DNA of 64,000 nucleotides from Trinickia violacea (GCF_005280735.1 NZ_CP040077.1:3162001-3226000); one strand, 5' to 3'; shown: positions 9,144 to 18,983, numbered from the stretch's first letter. Notes: generated from the letters alone by a model not told the origin. Translations and numbers: made by a program.

Positions 9144-10450
9144 TTACCAAGGACCCTGTAGACGTACGAGACCGAAGTGCCCGTAAAGGTGCGAGGTTGG
9201 ATAGGTCCCGCCCCTGCGACGTCTGACTTTGTGCTTGTTGCGTAACCACCGGCGTAACCGCGTAGCGGTGTAGCTGTCGATTGCTCGGTATGCTCGGCTG
9301 ACGCTCCCTACTTGGAAGTAGTTTGCCCAGCCGCGCAACGTCCGATTCAACCTGCCCACCAACTCCGTGGTCCCTTGCCATACCGTCTTGAGGGCGGTCA
9401 TCGCATGAAGCTTTTCGACCATGCGCCGGATACTCTTCTTCGACGGACGCATGCCCATACGGGCCCGACCAGTCATTGCTGAGTACATCCGCCCAAACGT
9501 AAAACCCAGGAAGTCGAATTCGCCTTCCGGCACCTTGCAGATTCGTGTCTTCTCCTCGTTGACCGTCAGCTTCAGCTTGCTCATGATCTCGCGCAGTCTG
9601 AGCAACGCCTCTTCGGCCTTGCCTCGCTTGCAGAGGATCACCAGGTCATCTGCATAGGTCACAATGCGACTGCCAAGACTTCGCTGAAGTCCGAGCTTCT
9701 TCCATGCCAGCACGAACCGGCGCATGTAGACATTTGCCAGCAGTGGTGAGATGGGAGACCCTTGCGGAATGCCGCGTCCGCTATCCCGAGCCTCCGTCGT
9801 GCGTTTCTTCCGGCCTCGGTCATCGGTTTCTTCAACGGGGCATTCCAGCCACATCTTGATCAGATGCAGCACACGCCGATCGACGATGCGTCGCGCGAGC
9901 GACAGCATCAATTCGGCGTGGGGAATGCTTCCGAAGTAGTCCGCGAGGTCGGCGTCAACAACGTCCGTTTGCCCTCGATGCAGCCGCTCTTCCACCTCGA
10001 TTACCGCTTCCTGGGCATTTCGCCCCGGGCGGTAAGCGTACTGCTCGGGCGGAAGGTCCGCTTCGAAGATCGGTTCGAGCACCAGCATCGCTGCTGTCAT
10101 GCACACCCGATCCCGTAGGGTCGAGATGCCCAGTGGCCTCAGCTTGCCATTGGCCTTCGGGATAAACACTCTTCTGATAGGGTCCGGCCGGTACGTCTCC
10201 TGCCTGAGCGCAAGCGCCAGTTCGCCGAGCCACTTCTGCACTCCGTACGCTTCGACCTCTGCGAAGTCCTGGCGATCGACACCGGGCGCACCCTGTTCGA
10301 GCGACACTGGGCGTACGCATGCGCCAGCACATCCTCGCGATAGATCTTGTCGTACAGCGCGTAGAAGCGGTACCCGGCTTCTGCCTTCGCTTTCGCGTGT
10401 AACGCCGTCTGCAGCTTCTGAACACTGATCGGAGTTGATAGGTTGCCCAA
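9144..10450 (-). pseudogene. ltrA: Group II intron reverse transcriptase/maturase, frameshifted
   Basis: The main frame (to 9144) has reverse transcriptase motifs in order: PLGISTLRDRVC, DADLADYFGSI, RGIPQGSPISPLLANVYM, the catalytic YADDLVILC and FDFLGFTF. A maturase domain follows (LRGWANYFQVG) and the C-terminus is HLYGHFGLVRL; no HNH endonuclease domain is visible. The natural N-terminus, SVQKLQTALHAKAKAEAGYRF up to QCRSN, lies in another frame from about 10450. It joins the main frame at about 10291-10296, where AACAGGGTGCGCC would read through with one extra G (SNxGAPGVD). Relatives end with about ten more residues (the family tail GRDVPWVKA or similar), while this one stops after RLQGPW. 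It is probably inactive, unless the missing G is a sequencing error. Confidence 0.8.
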
Positions 10451-11057
10451 TCTCCTGGTCCCTCACCACGTATTGCGTTCGTCTTGAACTGAGGCCCCTT
10501 CCCTCCACCGGCATTACCCGGCTTCACCGGTACTACGAGCCTCTCCGTCATCCCAAGGCGCCCGGCCTGTCCCTCGCGGGCGTCCGGTTGGTCATCCCTG
10601 ACCTCGCCAAGGGACTTCCCGTGTTGCGTACGCTTTCCTTGTGTACATGCTGTCGCCACTACCCCGGCGCAGCAACTGGGCGTCCAGCCTGCTCATTCAC
10701 CCAGTCGTATCAGCCTTCCCCGATAGGGTTGCCGGGTCGGCCTGCGCATCGTCCTTTTCGAGGTTTGCTCGGCGTTCACTCGCGTTACGGCCTGCACACT
10801 CGCGCTGTCACCTATTCGTGACACGCATTACCAGAGGCTTCAGCCACTTCGTTACCTCCATGACTGCTCCGGTTGCTTCCGGCTGGAGCGGTTGCCGGGC
10901 GGGGCTTGCACCCGCTGGAAAGCGCCGCCTTTTCACGGCGCACACCCATTAGGGACGTAGAACCCGGCGCTATCTGTGCGACCGCTTTGAGCGGTACAAC
11001 AGTCATCCCTTTATCTGCAGCGGCTGCCACATCCCTGGCCAGGGCGGGCCACAATGA

Positions 11058-12062
11058 TCACGGGCGGGCTGTTGAAGCGGCAACGCTGGGCTTTAGCACT
11101 TTCACCACTATCTCGTGAACAGCTTGCTTTGCCTCCCTTGCCGCCTGTTCGTCGTACGCCGTCGTCACCCCGCGCTCGACACAAGGGTCATTGTACGTAA
11201 AGGGTTCCCTTGTCCGGGCGTTGACCAGCAGCCCGTTCTCCTGCTCGATGGTCCTGCAATTTCTAGTCGTTTGCGCCTGCGGAAGCTGAACCGGCTGCCT
11301 GAGAGCCACCGAGTCGAATACATGATTGGCCCTTGCGTACTCGGTCAGCTGAGCATCGTTACCTTTTGCCGTTAGCCGTTCTACATATGCACGGCATGGG
11401 GCAATTGGGTTGTAGTTGTCTGCGCTGCCTTGGAAAATTCTTACAGGCTTTGCAACAAGATCGTCATCTTCACGATACGTATAAGTGCAGTCTGGATAGA
11501 ACGCAACATAGGCCGCGAACTCCGTCCCGGGTGAGGCATGCAATCGGTGGAACCGCTTCAAGCTTGCATAAAGTGCATTTTGCCCGCCTCGCGAAAATCC
11601 CATGACCATGATCCTTGCCGGGTCGATCCTCGGGTGTTTCGAAAGAATCGCGAGCGCTCGGAAGGCGTCCTCGGCTTGTGCCAGGCGAGGCAGCTGAGCC
11701 TGATCGTTGTTTGTGTTGATGATGCCGCGTCCGGAGAAGCTATCCAGGACAAAAGTGGCGACGCCCATTGCGAGTAGATCCTGCTCCCAGTCGGTCACCG
11801 AACTGCCAATTCCGCCTGAACCATGCAGCAGGATAACGAGCGGAAGTCGATCCACCCCAGCCCTGGGAAGTCGAAGTTCGCCCGCGATCGTGACCGGTCG
11901 CCCGTCCTCAAGACCGTTCAGGAACTCCTGATCCGTCATCGTGACAGACGGGACCGGAATGACCTCAGTTCGAACCACTTGCGCCAGTCCGGCGCTCGAC
12001 AGACACTCGAGCGCAAATAGCAAAGCAAGTTGGGCAACGACGCCAGTAATTGCTGCGTTCAT
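11058..12062 (-). CDS. Exported alpha/beta hydrolase (dienelactone hydrolase-like)
   Basis: ATG 12062 follows GGAGGGGGTGCC. The 334-residue product starts with a signal peptide (hydrophobic AQLALLFALECLSSAGLAQ) and shows LVILLHGSGGIGS as the oxyanion-loop strand, GFSRGGQNA as the nucleophile elbow with serine, and DNYNPIAPCRAY plus ARANHVFDS near the expected acid and histidine. This is the COG0412-like serine hydrolase fold acting outside the cytoplasm. The C-terminal 70 residues contain two cysteines (NCRT, DPCVE) that could form a disulfide. The substrate is unknown. The group II intron begins 110 bp after its stop. Confidence 0.85.
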   Translation of the reverse strand: MNAAITGVVAQLALLFALECLSSAGLAQVVRTEVIPVPSVTMTDQEFLNGLEDGRPVTIAGELRLPRAGVDRLPLVILLHGSGGIGSSVTDWEQDLLAMGVATFVLDSFSGRGIINTNNDQAQLPRLAQAEDAFRALAILSKHPRIDPARIMVMGFSRGGQNALYASLKRFHRLHASPGTEFAAYVAFYPDCTYTYREDDDLVAKPVRIFQGSADNYNPIAPCRAYVERLTAKGNDAQLTEYARANHVFDSVALRQPVQLPQAQTTRNCRTIEQENGLLVNARTREPFTYNDPCVERGVTTAYDEQAAREAKQAVHEIVVKVLKPSVAASTARP

Positions 12063-12333
12063 GGCACCCCCTCCTTCAACCTCACATCGCGCGAAAGTTC
12101 ACAGCGTCGGCTCCCAGGTATTCTAGACAGTGGATTCCTGACCGCCAAACTGCTCTTGCCGTGCGCCCGGCTCGAGTTTCCGGGCAACTGTTGGTCAACC
12201 AGTCGCCGCTAACGGGATTCGACAGCAGAAGCCCGCGACGGGCGGGCCAAGGCAGACCGACATCTACTGTGTGGTCAGAGCGCGCAGCGCGACTTTCCGG
12301 ATCGAGGGGAGTGCCGGGCATGTTCAACGGGAA

Positions 12334-12375
12334 AAGGTCCGTTCACTGGGTAAAGCGGACGTTTGAGCGTCCGTC
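12334..12375 (+). repeat. 42-bp dispersed intergenic repeat, copy C
   Basis: Starts AAGGTCCGTTCACTGGG, has AAAGCGGACG in the middle and ends GCGTCCGTC. Spacing is identical to copies A (3544) and B (5019). Confidence 0.7.
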
Positions 12376-12784
12376 CGAACGTGCTGGCGAATGGCCGGTG
12401 ATGGCCGATCTCGGAAGTCCATCAGCGAGGTGGCGGCTGCCGCTCCGTCCGCCCGCTGAACTTACGTAACCGACCCATATGAGCCATCGGAACACGATTG
12501 GCGAACGTCTGTTGTACCACACAATGACCCGTCATTCAGCGGCAGCGACTACCGCAGTTGCTGCCCGATACACCTACCGAAACCTCGATTGCTTTCGGTT
12601 GTACTTTATGAGGTGGGACTGATCGCCAAGCGGCCATGGTCTCGGACCCGCTCTACGACCGTATTCACCGCGCGGACAACAGTGTCGGGTTGATCGAACT
12701 GGAATATTGTGATGCGAATTGAACAACGGCGTGGCAAGCCGGGGAGGTTCGACCAACGCATGATCGAAAAGCAGGCCAAAAGTA

Positions 12785-13039
12785 TTGCAGTGGCTTGAAA
12801 CGGAGCCCGGCATCACAGCGAAAAAGCTGCACGAGCGTCTCATCGCAATGGCCCCGACGATGTATTCCGGAGCCAAGCTGCGCACCCTTCAGCGTCGAGC
12901 AAAAGCGTGGCGATCAAATCGCGCAAGGGAACTGGTAACCCGAATACTCGGAGACGCCGACGCGGTGAAGTCTGCCGCCTCTACGCATCGACAGTCTTCA
13001 CCGCAGAACAATTCGACGACGGCGATTTCTCGGGAGTAA
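12785..13039 (+). pseudogene. Transposase/integrase remnant (HTH region)
   Basis: The segment QWLETEPGITAKKLHERL...LRTLQRRAKAWR resembles the helix-turn-helix linker of integrase-core (DDE) transposases. The catalytic core is absent, and the frame continues into unrelated sequence. About 60 bp upstream, another frame encodes RRGKPGRFD, which normally sits just before this motif, so the remnant is also frameshifted. Family assignment is tentative. Confidence 0.45.
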
Positions 13040-13364
13040 CATCATTCCGTGAGGCAACACGGCGGCAGTTCTAATTGACGCCAGACAAAGCGCCATTGAT
13101 ATTTGCCGACTTCACAAGCGTAGGACTCTTGAACACGAAGTGCCCGACGACGTGAAAACGTGCCTCCTAGGCGTCGAAATCGAGTGGCACGCCAAGTGCA
13201 AGTTCAGCCGATGTGATTGGCAGGTTCGACGACGCGAACATCCTGATCGGTGATCGTGATCGCCGAGATAAGCGCAAAGGTCTGAATGCACCCTGGAGCC
13301 GGCTTTCACCCCCCAAAGTGAGTCGATATTGCTCCACGCCGGCAGGATGTCTCGCCCCGATGTC

Positions 13365-14249
13365 TCACGGCATGTTCATCGCTTGGGCCAAGTGCGCATA
13401 GACCTCGGCCACACGGCGGAGATGTCGCAATTCGGGATGCGTGAGGAGCCACAAATCCGTTTCACACTCGTCAAGCGGCTCGGTCAGACGTACAACGTCG
13501 CTTCGCCCATCGGCCAGGAACAAGGGCACGATGCCCACGCCAAGCCCGAGAGCAACCAGTTCCAGCACGGAAAGGATGCTGTTGACGCGGTAACGCGGGT
13601 CCGACTTGGGAAAGTGGCGCTTGCGCCAAACCACCGAAGGGTGTTCGGGTAGCGCATCGTCGGGCGCGATCCAGTCAGCCTTGCCGGCCTCGACATCGGT
13701 GAAATTGCCCGCGCGGCCTCTCTTGGCCGCGTAAAGCGCGACGCGGATCGGCCCGATATGCTTTCCCACCAAGTGCTGTGGCGGGCGCTTGGTCGCTCGC
13801 ACCGCGATGTCAGCGTCACGGCGGGTCAGATTGGTCAGTTCGTTGCCTGTATGGAGTTCATAACTCAGCAGGGGGTGAACTTTCCGCAGGCCGCGTAGCG
13901 CGGGCGCGACCAGGCCGTGCAGGACGGTGTCGGTCGTCGTGATGCGCACCGTGCCCGACACCTGTGTCGGCTGCGCCTCCACGGATGAGCGCGCCGCTTC
14001 CAACGCGACCTCCATTTGCTCGGCGTGCTCGGCCAACTGTATGGCCAGCTCCGTTGCGCGGTAGCCCGAACGCGTTCGCTCGAACAAAAGACGCCCTAAA
14101 CCTCGCTCGATGCGCCGCAGTGAGCGGAACACTGTTGAGGCATCCACACCGAGGCGTTCCCCTGCCGTCGCCAAGTTCCCACCACGTACGAGCGCGAGGG
14201 TCATCTCCAAGTCCCCAGGGGTCATTTTGTATTGCGCTTTTGCAATCAT
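13365..14249 (-). CDS. LysR family transcriptional regulator
   Basis: The start is placed at ATG 14249; MTPGDLEM at 14225 is an alternative, and neither has a strong ribosome site. This gives about 294 residues. The N-terminal winged helix-turn-helix (DLEMTLALVRGGNLATAGERLGV...LRRIERGLG) and the LysR substrate domain (GTVRITTTDTVLHGLV onward, with IVPLFLAD near 260) are complete. It faces two glutathione S-transferase genes across about 170 bp, the standard LysR layout, so it likely controls them in response to an unknown electrophile or metabolite. Confidence 0.88.
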   Translation of the reverse strand: MIAKAQYKMTPGDLEMTLALVRGGNLATAGERLGVDASTVFRSLRRIERGLGRLLFERTRSGYRATELAIQLAEHAEQMEVALEAARSSVEAQPTQVSGTVRITTTDTVLHGLVAPALRGLRKVHPLLSYELHTGNELTNLTRRDADIAVRATKRPPQHLVGKHIGPIRVALYAAKRGRAGNFTDVEAGKADWIAPDDALPEHPSVVWRKRHFPKSDPRYRVNSILSVLELVALGLGVGIVPLFLADGRSDVVRLTEPLDECETDLWLLTHPELRHLRRVAEVYAHLAQAMNMP

Positions 14250-14417
14250 AGCTTGCCGTTTAGTCCATTCTAATTTCGATATGGCAATACTATAGTCGTT
14301 ATATCTGACGCCCATCACGAGTCGCACCATGGCCTCATGGGCGTTGCTGGTTCCTCGGCTCCGTGCCGCTTGACTCGGCAAGGGCTCGTTCTATCCCTCA
14401 ACCTATAGGGAAGTCCC

Positions 14418-15026
14418 ATGAAGCTCTACTATGCTCCCGGCGCCTGCTCTTTGGCCGTCCACATTGCCCTACGCGAGATCGGTGCCAGATTCGACGGCGT
14501 CGCCGTCGATCTGATCAAGCACACTACGGCCGACGGCACAAACTTTTATGACATCTCACCGCGTGGCTACGTGCCGCTCCTGCTGCTGAACAATGGCTCG
14601 CGTCACACCGAGGCATCATCGTTACTACAGTACGTGGCCGACCTGGATCCGCAACAGACCTTGATCGGCGCCTCGGGGTCGACCCGGCGGCTGGCCGTGG
14701 TCGAGTGGCTGACTTTCGTCAGCACCGAGTTGCACAAGATCTTCAGCCCCTGGTTGTGGCACAAGGAGACGGCCGACTCTACGCGCCAGGCCGTCGAGGA
14801 CAAGCTGGCCACACGGTTTGTTGAACTCGATGCGCTGCTATCGAAACAGGACTATCTGGCCGGCGAATACAGTGTGGCCGACGCCTACGCCTTCACGATC
14901 GTGAACTGGGCCAACTTCCTGGCACTGCCACTGACGCCCTACCCGCACTTGATGGCCTACCTGGACCGCGTGTCGCAGCGGCCGCGCGTGCAGGACGCGT
15001 TGCGCGCCGAAGGACTGGTCAAGTGA
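14418..15026 (+). CDS. Glutathione S-transferase, beta-like class
   Basis: The 202-residue product begins MKLYYAPGACSLAVHIAL. The cysteine at position 10 is the one that binds glutathione as a mixed disulfide in bacterial beta-class enzymes. A thioredoxin-fold N-terminal domain (to about 80, with the cis-proline in YVPLLL and the TEASSLLQY glutathione contact) is followed by an all-helical domain with YSVADAYAF. It conjugates or reduces electrophilic compounds with glutathione in the cytoplasm. Its stop overlaps the start of the next GST by GTGA, so translation is coupled. Confidence 0.9.
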   Translation: MKLYYAPGACSLAVHIALREIGARFDGVAVDLIKHTTADGTNFYDISPRGYVPLLLLNNGSRHTEASSLLQYVADLDPQQTLIGASGSTRRLAVVEWLTFVSTELHKIFSPWLWHKETADSTRQAVEDKLATRFVELDALLSKQDYLAGEYSVADAYAFTIVNWANFLALPLTPYPHLMAYLDRVSQRPRVQDALRAEGLVK

Positions 15027-15700
15027 GCGCGCCATTCGTGCTGGTGTCGCACGCGCTGTGCCCCTACGTGCAGCGCGCGGCCATTGTCCTAGCAGAAAAG
15101 GGCCTGCCGTTCGAGCGCCGTGACATCGACCTGGCGGACAAGCCGGACTGGTTCAAAAAAGTCTCGCCGTTGGGCAAGACACCGGTGTTGCTGGTGGGCG
15201 ACGCGGCGATCTTTGAGTCCGCCGTGATATGCGAGTATCTCGAGGAGACGGCGCTGCCCCGCCTGCACCCGACGGACCCGTTGCAACGGGCGCAACACCG
15301 GTCATGGATGGAGTTCGGCTCGGTGCTGCTAAACTCGATCGGGGCGTTCTACAATGCCGCGGACGAAGCGGCGCTGACGGCGCGCGCCGACGAGATCTAC
15401 GCCCGGCTCGTGCAAATCGAGGCCGCGCTCAGCGATGGGCCGTACTTCGCAGGCGCGTCTTTCAGCATCGTCGATGCGGTCTTCGGGCCTGTGTTCCGGT
15501 ACTTCGACGTTTTCGATACGATCGGCGACTTCGGCTTCTTGGACGGGTTGCGGAAGGTGCAGCATTGGCGCCGCGCACTGGAGATGCGGCCTTCGGTAGT
15601 CGCGGCGACACATCCGGACTACCCGATACGGCTTGGCAAGTTCTTGTTGGCCCGCCGCTCCGCGCTGTCGCGGCGCATGACACCAGTAGGCACGGCTTGA
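15023..15700 (+). CDS. Glutathione S-transferase, second of a coupled pair
   Basis: Begins with GTG at 15023 inside the stop of the previous gene. The 225 residues carry a CPYVQRAAIVL active-site motif (cysteine near 13), as in omega/zeta-like and stringent-starvation-type GSTs; the cis-proline segment GKTPVLLV; the glutathione-binding ESAVICEYLE; and a C-terminal helical domain with FSIVDAVFGPV. The C-terminal tail after 200 is Arg/Ser-rich. It differs from its partner in active-site class, so the two probably act on different substrates or sequential steps. Co-regulation by the divergent LysR gene is inferred. Confidence 0.9.
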   Translation: MSAPFVLVSHALCPYVQRAAIVLAEKGLPFERRDIDLADKPDWFKKVSPLGKTPVLLVGDAAIFESAVICEYLEETALPRLHPTDPLQRAQHRSWMEFGSVLLNSIGAFYNAADEAALTARADEIYARLVQIEAALSDGPYFAGASFSIVDAVFGPVFRYFDVFDTIGDFGFLDGLRKVQHWRRALEMRPSVVAATHPDYPIRLGKFLLARRSALSRRMTPVGTA

Positions 15701-15813
15701 CTGACGAAACTGACATGCAGGGGTGTCATCAAGAAACGAGGTACATTGAGGTGGTCGAGATTGAGGCATGCCGCAGGTTGTCGCGCACGTTCGTGAGCTC
15801 AGCTGTTGGAAAT

Positions 15814-15847
15814 CGTTAATTTTGGGAGTGGACAAAAACTGGGGGAG
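15814..15847 (+). repeat. Left terminal inverted repeat of ISKra4-type element
   Basis: 34 bp, matching the reverse complement of 17325-17358 except at the ninth position (T versus C). Confidence 0.85.
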
Positions 15848-15899
15848 CACGACGTTTTTGTCTTAAGCTACCTTCGACACCCGTTCAGCGAGGTGAAGA

Positions 15900-17318
15900 A
15901 TGGACATGCACTGGACGATTTACCTGCAGCGGGACGGCACCGACGAGAAAGTGCCATTAGCCAGCTTTCAGCGCCCGCTCGAAGGAGCGACCCCGGCAGA
16001 TTTTGGATTGTCGATGTCTGAGGCAAAAAGGCTGCTATCTAGCCTTCAACATGTGGTGGCCCAAGACCAAATCCGCGCCTACGACGCTCGGCGTCGCCGC
16101 TGCAGGCATTGCGGGTGATACCGCCGCATAAAAGACTGGCGGCCCCGCGTGTTGGCGACTGCGCTGGGCAACGTCAAAGTTCGAGTGCCCCGGGTGATCT
16201 CGTGCTTGTGCACCCCTGAACCGCTGGACGAGAACGATGAGCCAGCGGATCTTCGATTCTCCGAGAGCCCGATAGAAAGTTTGCTGCCGGGACGACGTAC
16301 GCCGGAGCTTGCATACCTGTGTGCGAAGCAAGGCGCTGCCGTTTCCTACCGATCTGCTGCACGCAATGTCGCCGATCTCACCGGGTTGCACACCCTGTCT
16401 CACGCCACTGTTCGCGAAGAGACGCTCGACTGCGGTGAGCACATTGAAAACGATCAGTTCCACGTTGGGTGGTTCGCGCGAACCCAACACCGTGGTGGAG
16501 CGAAGCACTTGCGTCTCGCAATTGACGGCACAGCAGTCACGGCGGTGCCGCTGGAAGAGGTGCGCAGGTTCGAAGTTATCGCGGGCCGTGTCGAATGTGA
16601 GGGGATAGCGGCTCGACGATTCGCTTGTGCTCTCCAGCGCCCAAGCCTGACACGCGTGCTTGTCGCCGCTGCACTCGACCAGTGTGGCTGGGTCAGTTCT
16701 ACTTTGGTCGACGTGGTCACAGATGGCGCTCGAGGTATGCGATCGTTAGTGACTTCCGTGGCGCCTTAAGTCGCACCGCGGATTCTTGACTGGTTCCACA
16801 TCGGCATGAAACTCCACGCTGTGCGGTCGGCGCTCTGCGCGTACACATTTCCTCTCTACCAGCGACCGATGGTGATGCAGCGATGCGAGCGACTACTAAA
16901 TCGCGTGCGCGACAAGCTATGGCGCGGCCGGGGCGACGCGGCAATCGAGATCCTACGTACGCTTATCGCTTCCCTGAATCTTGAAATCGGATCTTTGCCA
17001 CTGTTCTATGATCTCGGCGCCGGTACAGCGAGTAGCGCAGCCGCTCGATTATTGACTTTCCTGGTGAACAATCGCAGCGATCTTATCGACTATCAACAGG
17101 CACGTATGAACGGCCGTCGGGTATCGTCGGCGTCGGCCGAATCGGTCATGAATCATTTGATAAATCGACGGCTCACGAAACGTCAACAAATGCGTTGGTC
17201 GATGAAGGGCGCTCACTACCTTCTGCAAACGCGAGTTGAACTGCTCGACGGGAGGCTGGAGACGTGTTTCGCAAAGCGTTTCCCTCACTTCAGATCGCCA
17301 GAGGCCGTTCGACAATGA
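15900..17318 (+). pseudogene. ISKra4 family transposase, two in-frame stops
   Basis: One reading frame runs from ATG 15900 to 17318 and is homologous throughout, but it is broken by TGA at 16116-16118 (after RRRCRHCG) and TAA at 16767-16769 (after LVTSVAP, before VAPRILDWFHIGMKL). The pieces carry the zinc-like CRHCG, the IDGTAV catalytic strand, a VTDGARGM segment, DWFHIGMK, and the family-typical C-terminus ESVMNHLINRRLTKRQQMRWS. Without recoding, no functional transposase is made. Both lesions are substitutions that keep the frame, so the inactivation looks recent. Confidence 0.8.
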
Positions 17319-17324
17319 GCGTCC

Positions 17325-17358
17325 CTCCCCCAGTTTTTGTCCACTCCCAGAATTAACG
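17325..17358 (-). repeat. Right terminal inverted repeat of ISKra4-type element
   Basis: Reverse complement of the left repeat at 15814-15847, 33 of 34 bases identical. Confidence 0.85.
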
Positions 17359-17836
17359 AACATCAACAGCCGCTGAACGATATGACGATGCAAAGGACGG
17401 TGTAGAAGAGGCGGACTGAGCACCGCGCATCGAAAGAAGGCATGACAGGCACCTCACCGGAGAGAGTCCATGTGCCGATTAGTGTACCGGGTCTCGTGCG
17501 TGATGATCCGCGATATGGCGGCTGGTCCAGTTGCTGGTCGCCTGTCGGGCCATGAAGAGACGGTCACCCAATGACGTGAAACGCGCCTTAATTCCAGCTA
17601 CCAGACACTCGGACTCAATCGCATCGTATTAACCCTTCAGCCCAAGACTACCGTACACCTCGATACGACCCGTCTGGCTTACCTGCCTTAGATACACCAG
17701 GGCGATCAGAGGGATAAGAGGCACGGTACGCAGAGTTTCCATTCCTGTAATGCAATGTCCGAGTTGACTATCCTGATAAGCGGGTTGCGGTTATCAACTG
17801 GTCGTAGCGTCTGCCGGCGAAAAGCCTGGCCAGGAC
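17359..17836. other. Intergenic stretch between IS and cytochrome gene
   Basis: No gene or RNA is convincing, and no repeats were seen. Confidence 0.4.
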
Positions 17837-18505
17837 TCAGTGATCGGCGGTGCTGTCCGCTACTGCAGCCTTTGCCGGAAACACTTCGAGGAAGGCGGCC
17901 AAGGCACGCATATCCTGCTCCGACAGGTTGGCGCATATCGCCTGCATGACCTCACCGCGGGGCCTGTCCCGAGTGCGCTGGAAGACCAGTAGCTGCTTCA
18001 CGATGTAGTCCGCATGCTGACCTGCGAGCCGTGGAAACCCGCCCGCTCCTTCGCCGTGCTGGCCATGACATGAAACGCATGCGGCAACACCCTTGTCCGG
18101 CAGACCGGATGCATAGATTGTCCTCCCCTTATCGATGAGCCTTCGATCGCCGGGCTGACCGAGCGTTGTCTGCTGTGTCGAGAAATACGTTGCAATCTCG
18201 TCGATTTGCGTACCGGTCAAGTGGGTAAAGCCCCACATGAATCTTTTCGCGTTCGGGTCGGATCGAGCGTGGGTCTTAAAGTCGGTCAGTTGATCGACAA
18301 GGTACTCCCGTTGTTGACCCGCGAGCTTGGGAAAGGTGGGCGATACCGAAACGCCGGTCACGCCATGACAATTCGAGCAGACCTGCAGCGCGATTGTCTT
18401 TCCGGAGACAGCCGGGTTGTCGACTGCACGGGAGCGCTCCAGGTCGTGGCAGGCCGTCCCGGCAAGCAGCATGCCTAGGCAGATGAGTTGCGTCACTCTG
18501 TTCAT
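17837..18505 (-). CDS. Diheme cytochrome c (c4/c553 type), probable lipoprotein
   Basis: ATG 18505 follows an AGGAGG site and gives 222 residues; a longer upstream frame lacks coding character. The N-terminus MNRVTQLICLGMLLAGTAC is a lipoprotein signal with the cysteine at 19. Two class I heme motifs follow, CSNCH (about 43) and CVSCH (about 144), with distal methionines plausible in FMWGF and EVMQAI. The two halves are similar (FPKLAGQQREYLVDQL and FPRLAGQHADYIVKQL), the hallmark of cytochrome c4. It would carry electrons in the periplasm. No oxidase or dehydrogenase gene is adjacent. Confidence 0.9.
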   Translation of the reverse strand: MNRVTQLICLGMLLAGTACHDLERSRAVDNPAVSGKTIALQVCSNCHGVTGVSVSPTFPKLAGQQREYLVDQLTDFKTHARSDPNAKRFMWGFTHLTGTQIDEIATYFSTQQTTLGQPGDRRLIDKGRTIYASGLPDKGVAACVSCHGQHGEGAGGFPRLAGQHADYIVKQLLVFQRTRDRPRGEVMQAICANLSEQDMRALAAFLEVFPAKAAVADSTADH

Positions 18506-18955
18506 GTCACGAACCTCCTGACAGCCGACGTTGGCGTCCTTGACTCGACCTCGCTCACATCTGAGGTACAAATCCGTGCTGTTGCCGCTGCGTGTCGGGT
18601 CAAAGAGACAAAAGTTCACCCTGCCCGGACCCAGAGGGTCAAGGCATCTTTGGTCAGTGGCGATTGGAAGTTTGCCGACTGGCTGTCCGCATAAACGAAA
18701 TCTGCTGCGCATGTATTCCGGCGAAGGTGACCGGCGGTCAGGCAGGGATCGCGCGGACCCTTCGGAAGCTGTGAACAAGGTCGCGTTGATGGTGAACGAC
18801 GCTGCCGCTTAGCTCTACCGTGGATTTTTTTCGAGCACGTTACGAACGCTACTCGGCGAGTTTTTCAACACTATCCACCTGGAAACCGGCGTCTGGATTC
18901 CCGGAACAAGTCTAAGTCGGCGCAAAACTCACGATTCCGATGGCAGCTCATTCCC
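18506..18955. other. Intergenic stretch upstream of cytochrome and sigma units
   Basis: Between divergent genes. No ORF with a start signal was found. It presumably contains the cytochrome promoter. Confidence 0.4.
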
Positions 18956-18983
18956 GGAATAAAGTGATCGGGCTGATCGTTTT
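18956..18983 (+). promoter_or_regulatory. Candidate ECF-type promoter
   Basis: GGAATA at 18956-18961 and CGTTTT at 18978-18983 are separated by 16 bp, which resembles the GGAAC-N16/17-CGTT pattern used by many ECF sigma factors. It lies 52 bp upstream of the leader gene at 19035, so the sigma factor encoded at 19185 may drive its own operon. Inference from pattern only. Confidence 0.4.

Larger units (their letters stand above)
9040..10945 (-). mobile_element. Group II intron (reverse-transcriptase-bearing), probably defective
   Basis: The element reads leftward. Its 5' end is near 10943-10945 (GTGCGCC after GTG, like the GUGYG start of group II introns), followed by about 490 nt of structured leader (domains I-III, including the CGGCGCTTTCCAGCGGG hairpin region). 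The reverse transcriptase frame and a 33-nt domain V at 9074-9106 come next. Just after domain V the expected domain VI partner strand is not seen, and the frame of the protein ends early, so the 3' end looks altered and the left boundary is approximate. Group II introns splice as RNA and retrohome into DNA with the help of the encoded protein. It lies between the pepsin gene and an exported hydrolase gene. Confidence 0.75.
12063..13364. other. Gene-poor stretch with repeat copy C and a transposase remnant
   Basis: Apart from the 42-bp repeat at 12334-12375 and a transposase fragment at about 12720-13039, no gene is supported in these 1.3 kb. The stretch looks like degraded mobile DNA. Confidence 0.5.
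15814..17358 (+). mobile_element. ISKra4-type insertion sequence with clean terminal repeats, dead transposase
   Basis: A 1,545-bp element bounded by 34-bp inverted repeats (15814-15847 and 17325-17358; the outer end reads CGTTAATT and the inner end ACTGGGGGAG), with a single mismatch. No clear target duplication is visible. The transposase frame inside contains two stop codons. Family assignment rests on the C-terminal MNHLINRR...QMRWSMKGAHYLLQ motif. Confidence 0.8.

Noticed and set aside
10291..10296. Programmed frameshift in the intron reverse transcriptase
   Set aside because: The site AACAGGGTG has no slippery heptamer and no obvious downstream pseudoknot. A simple deletion is more likely.
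10946..11057. A short frame (VAAAADKGMTVVPLKAVAQIA) before the intron as a split exon
   Set aside because: Composition is plausible, but no family is recognised and the continuation downstream of the intron was not found.
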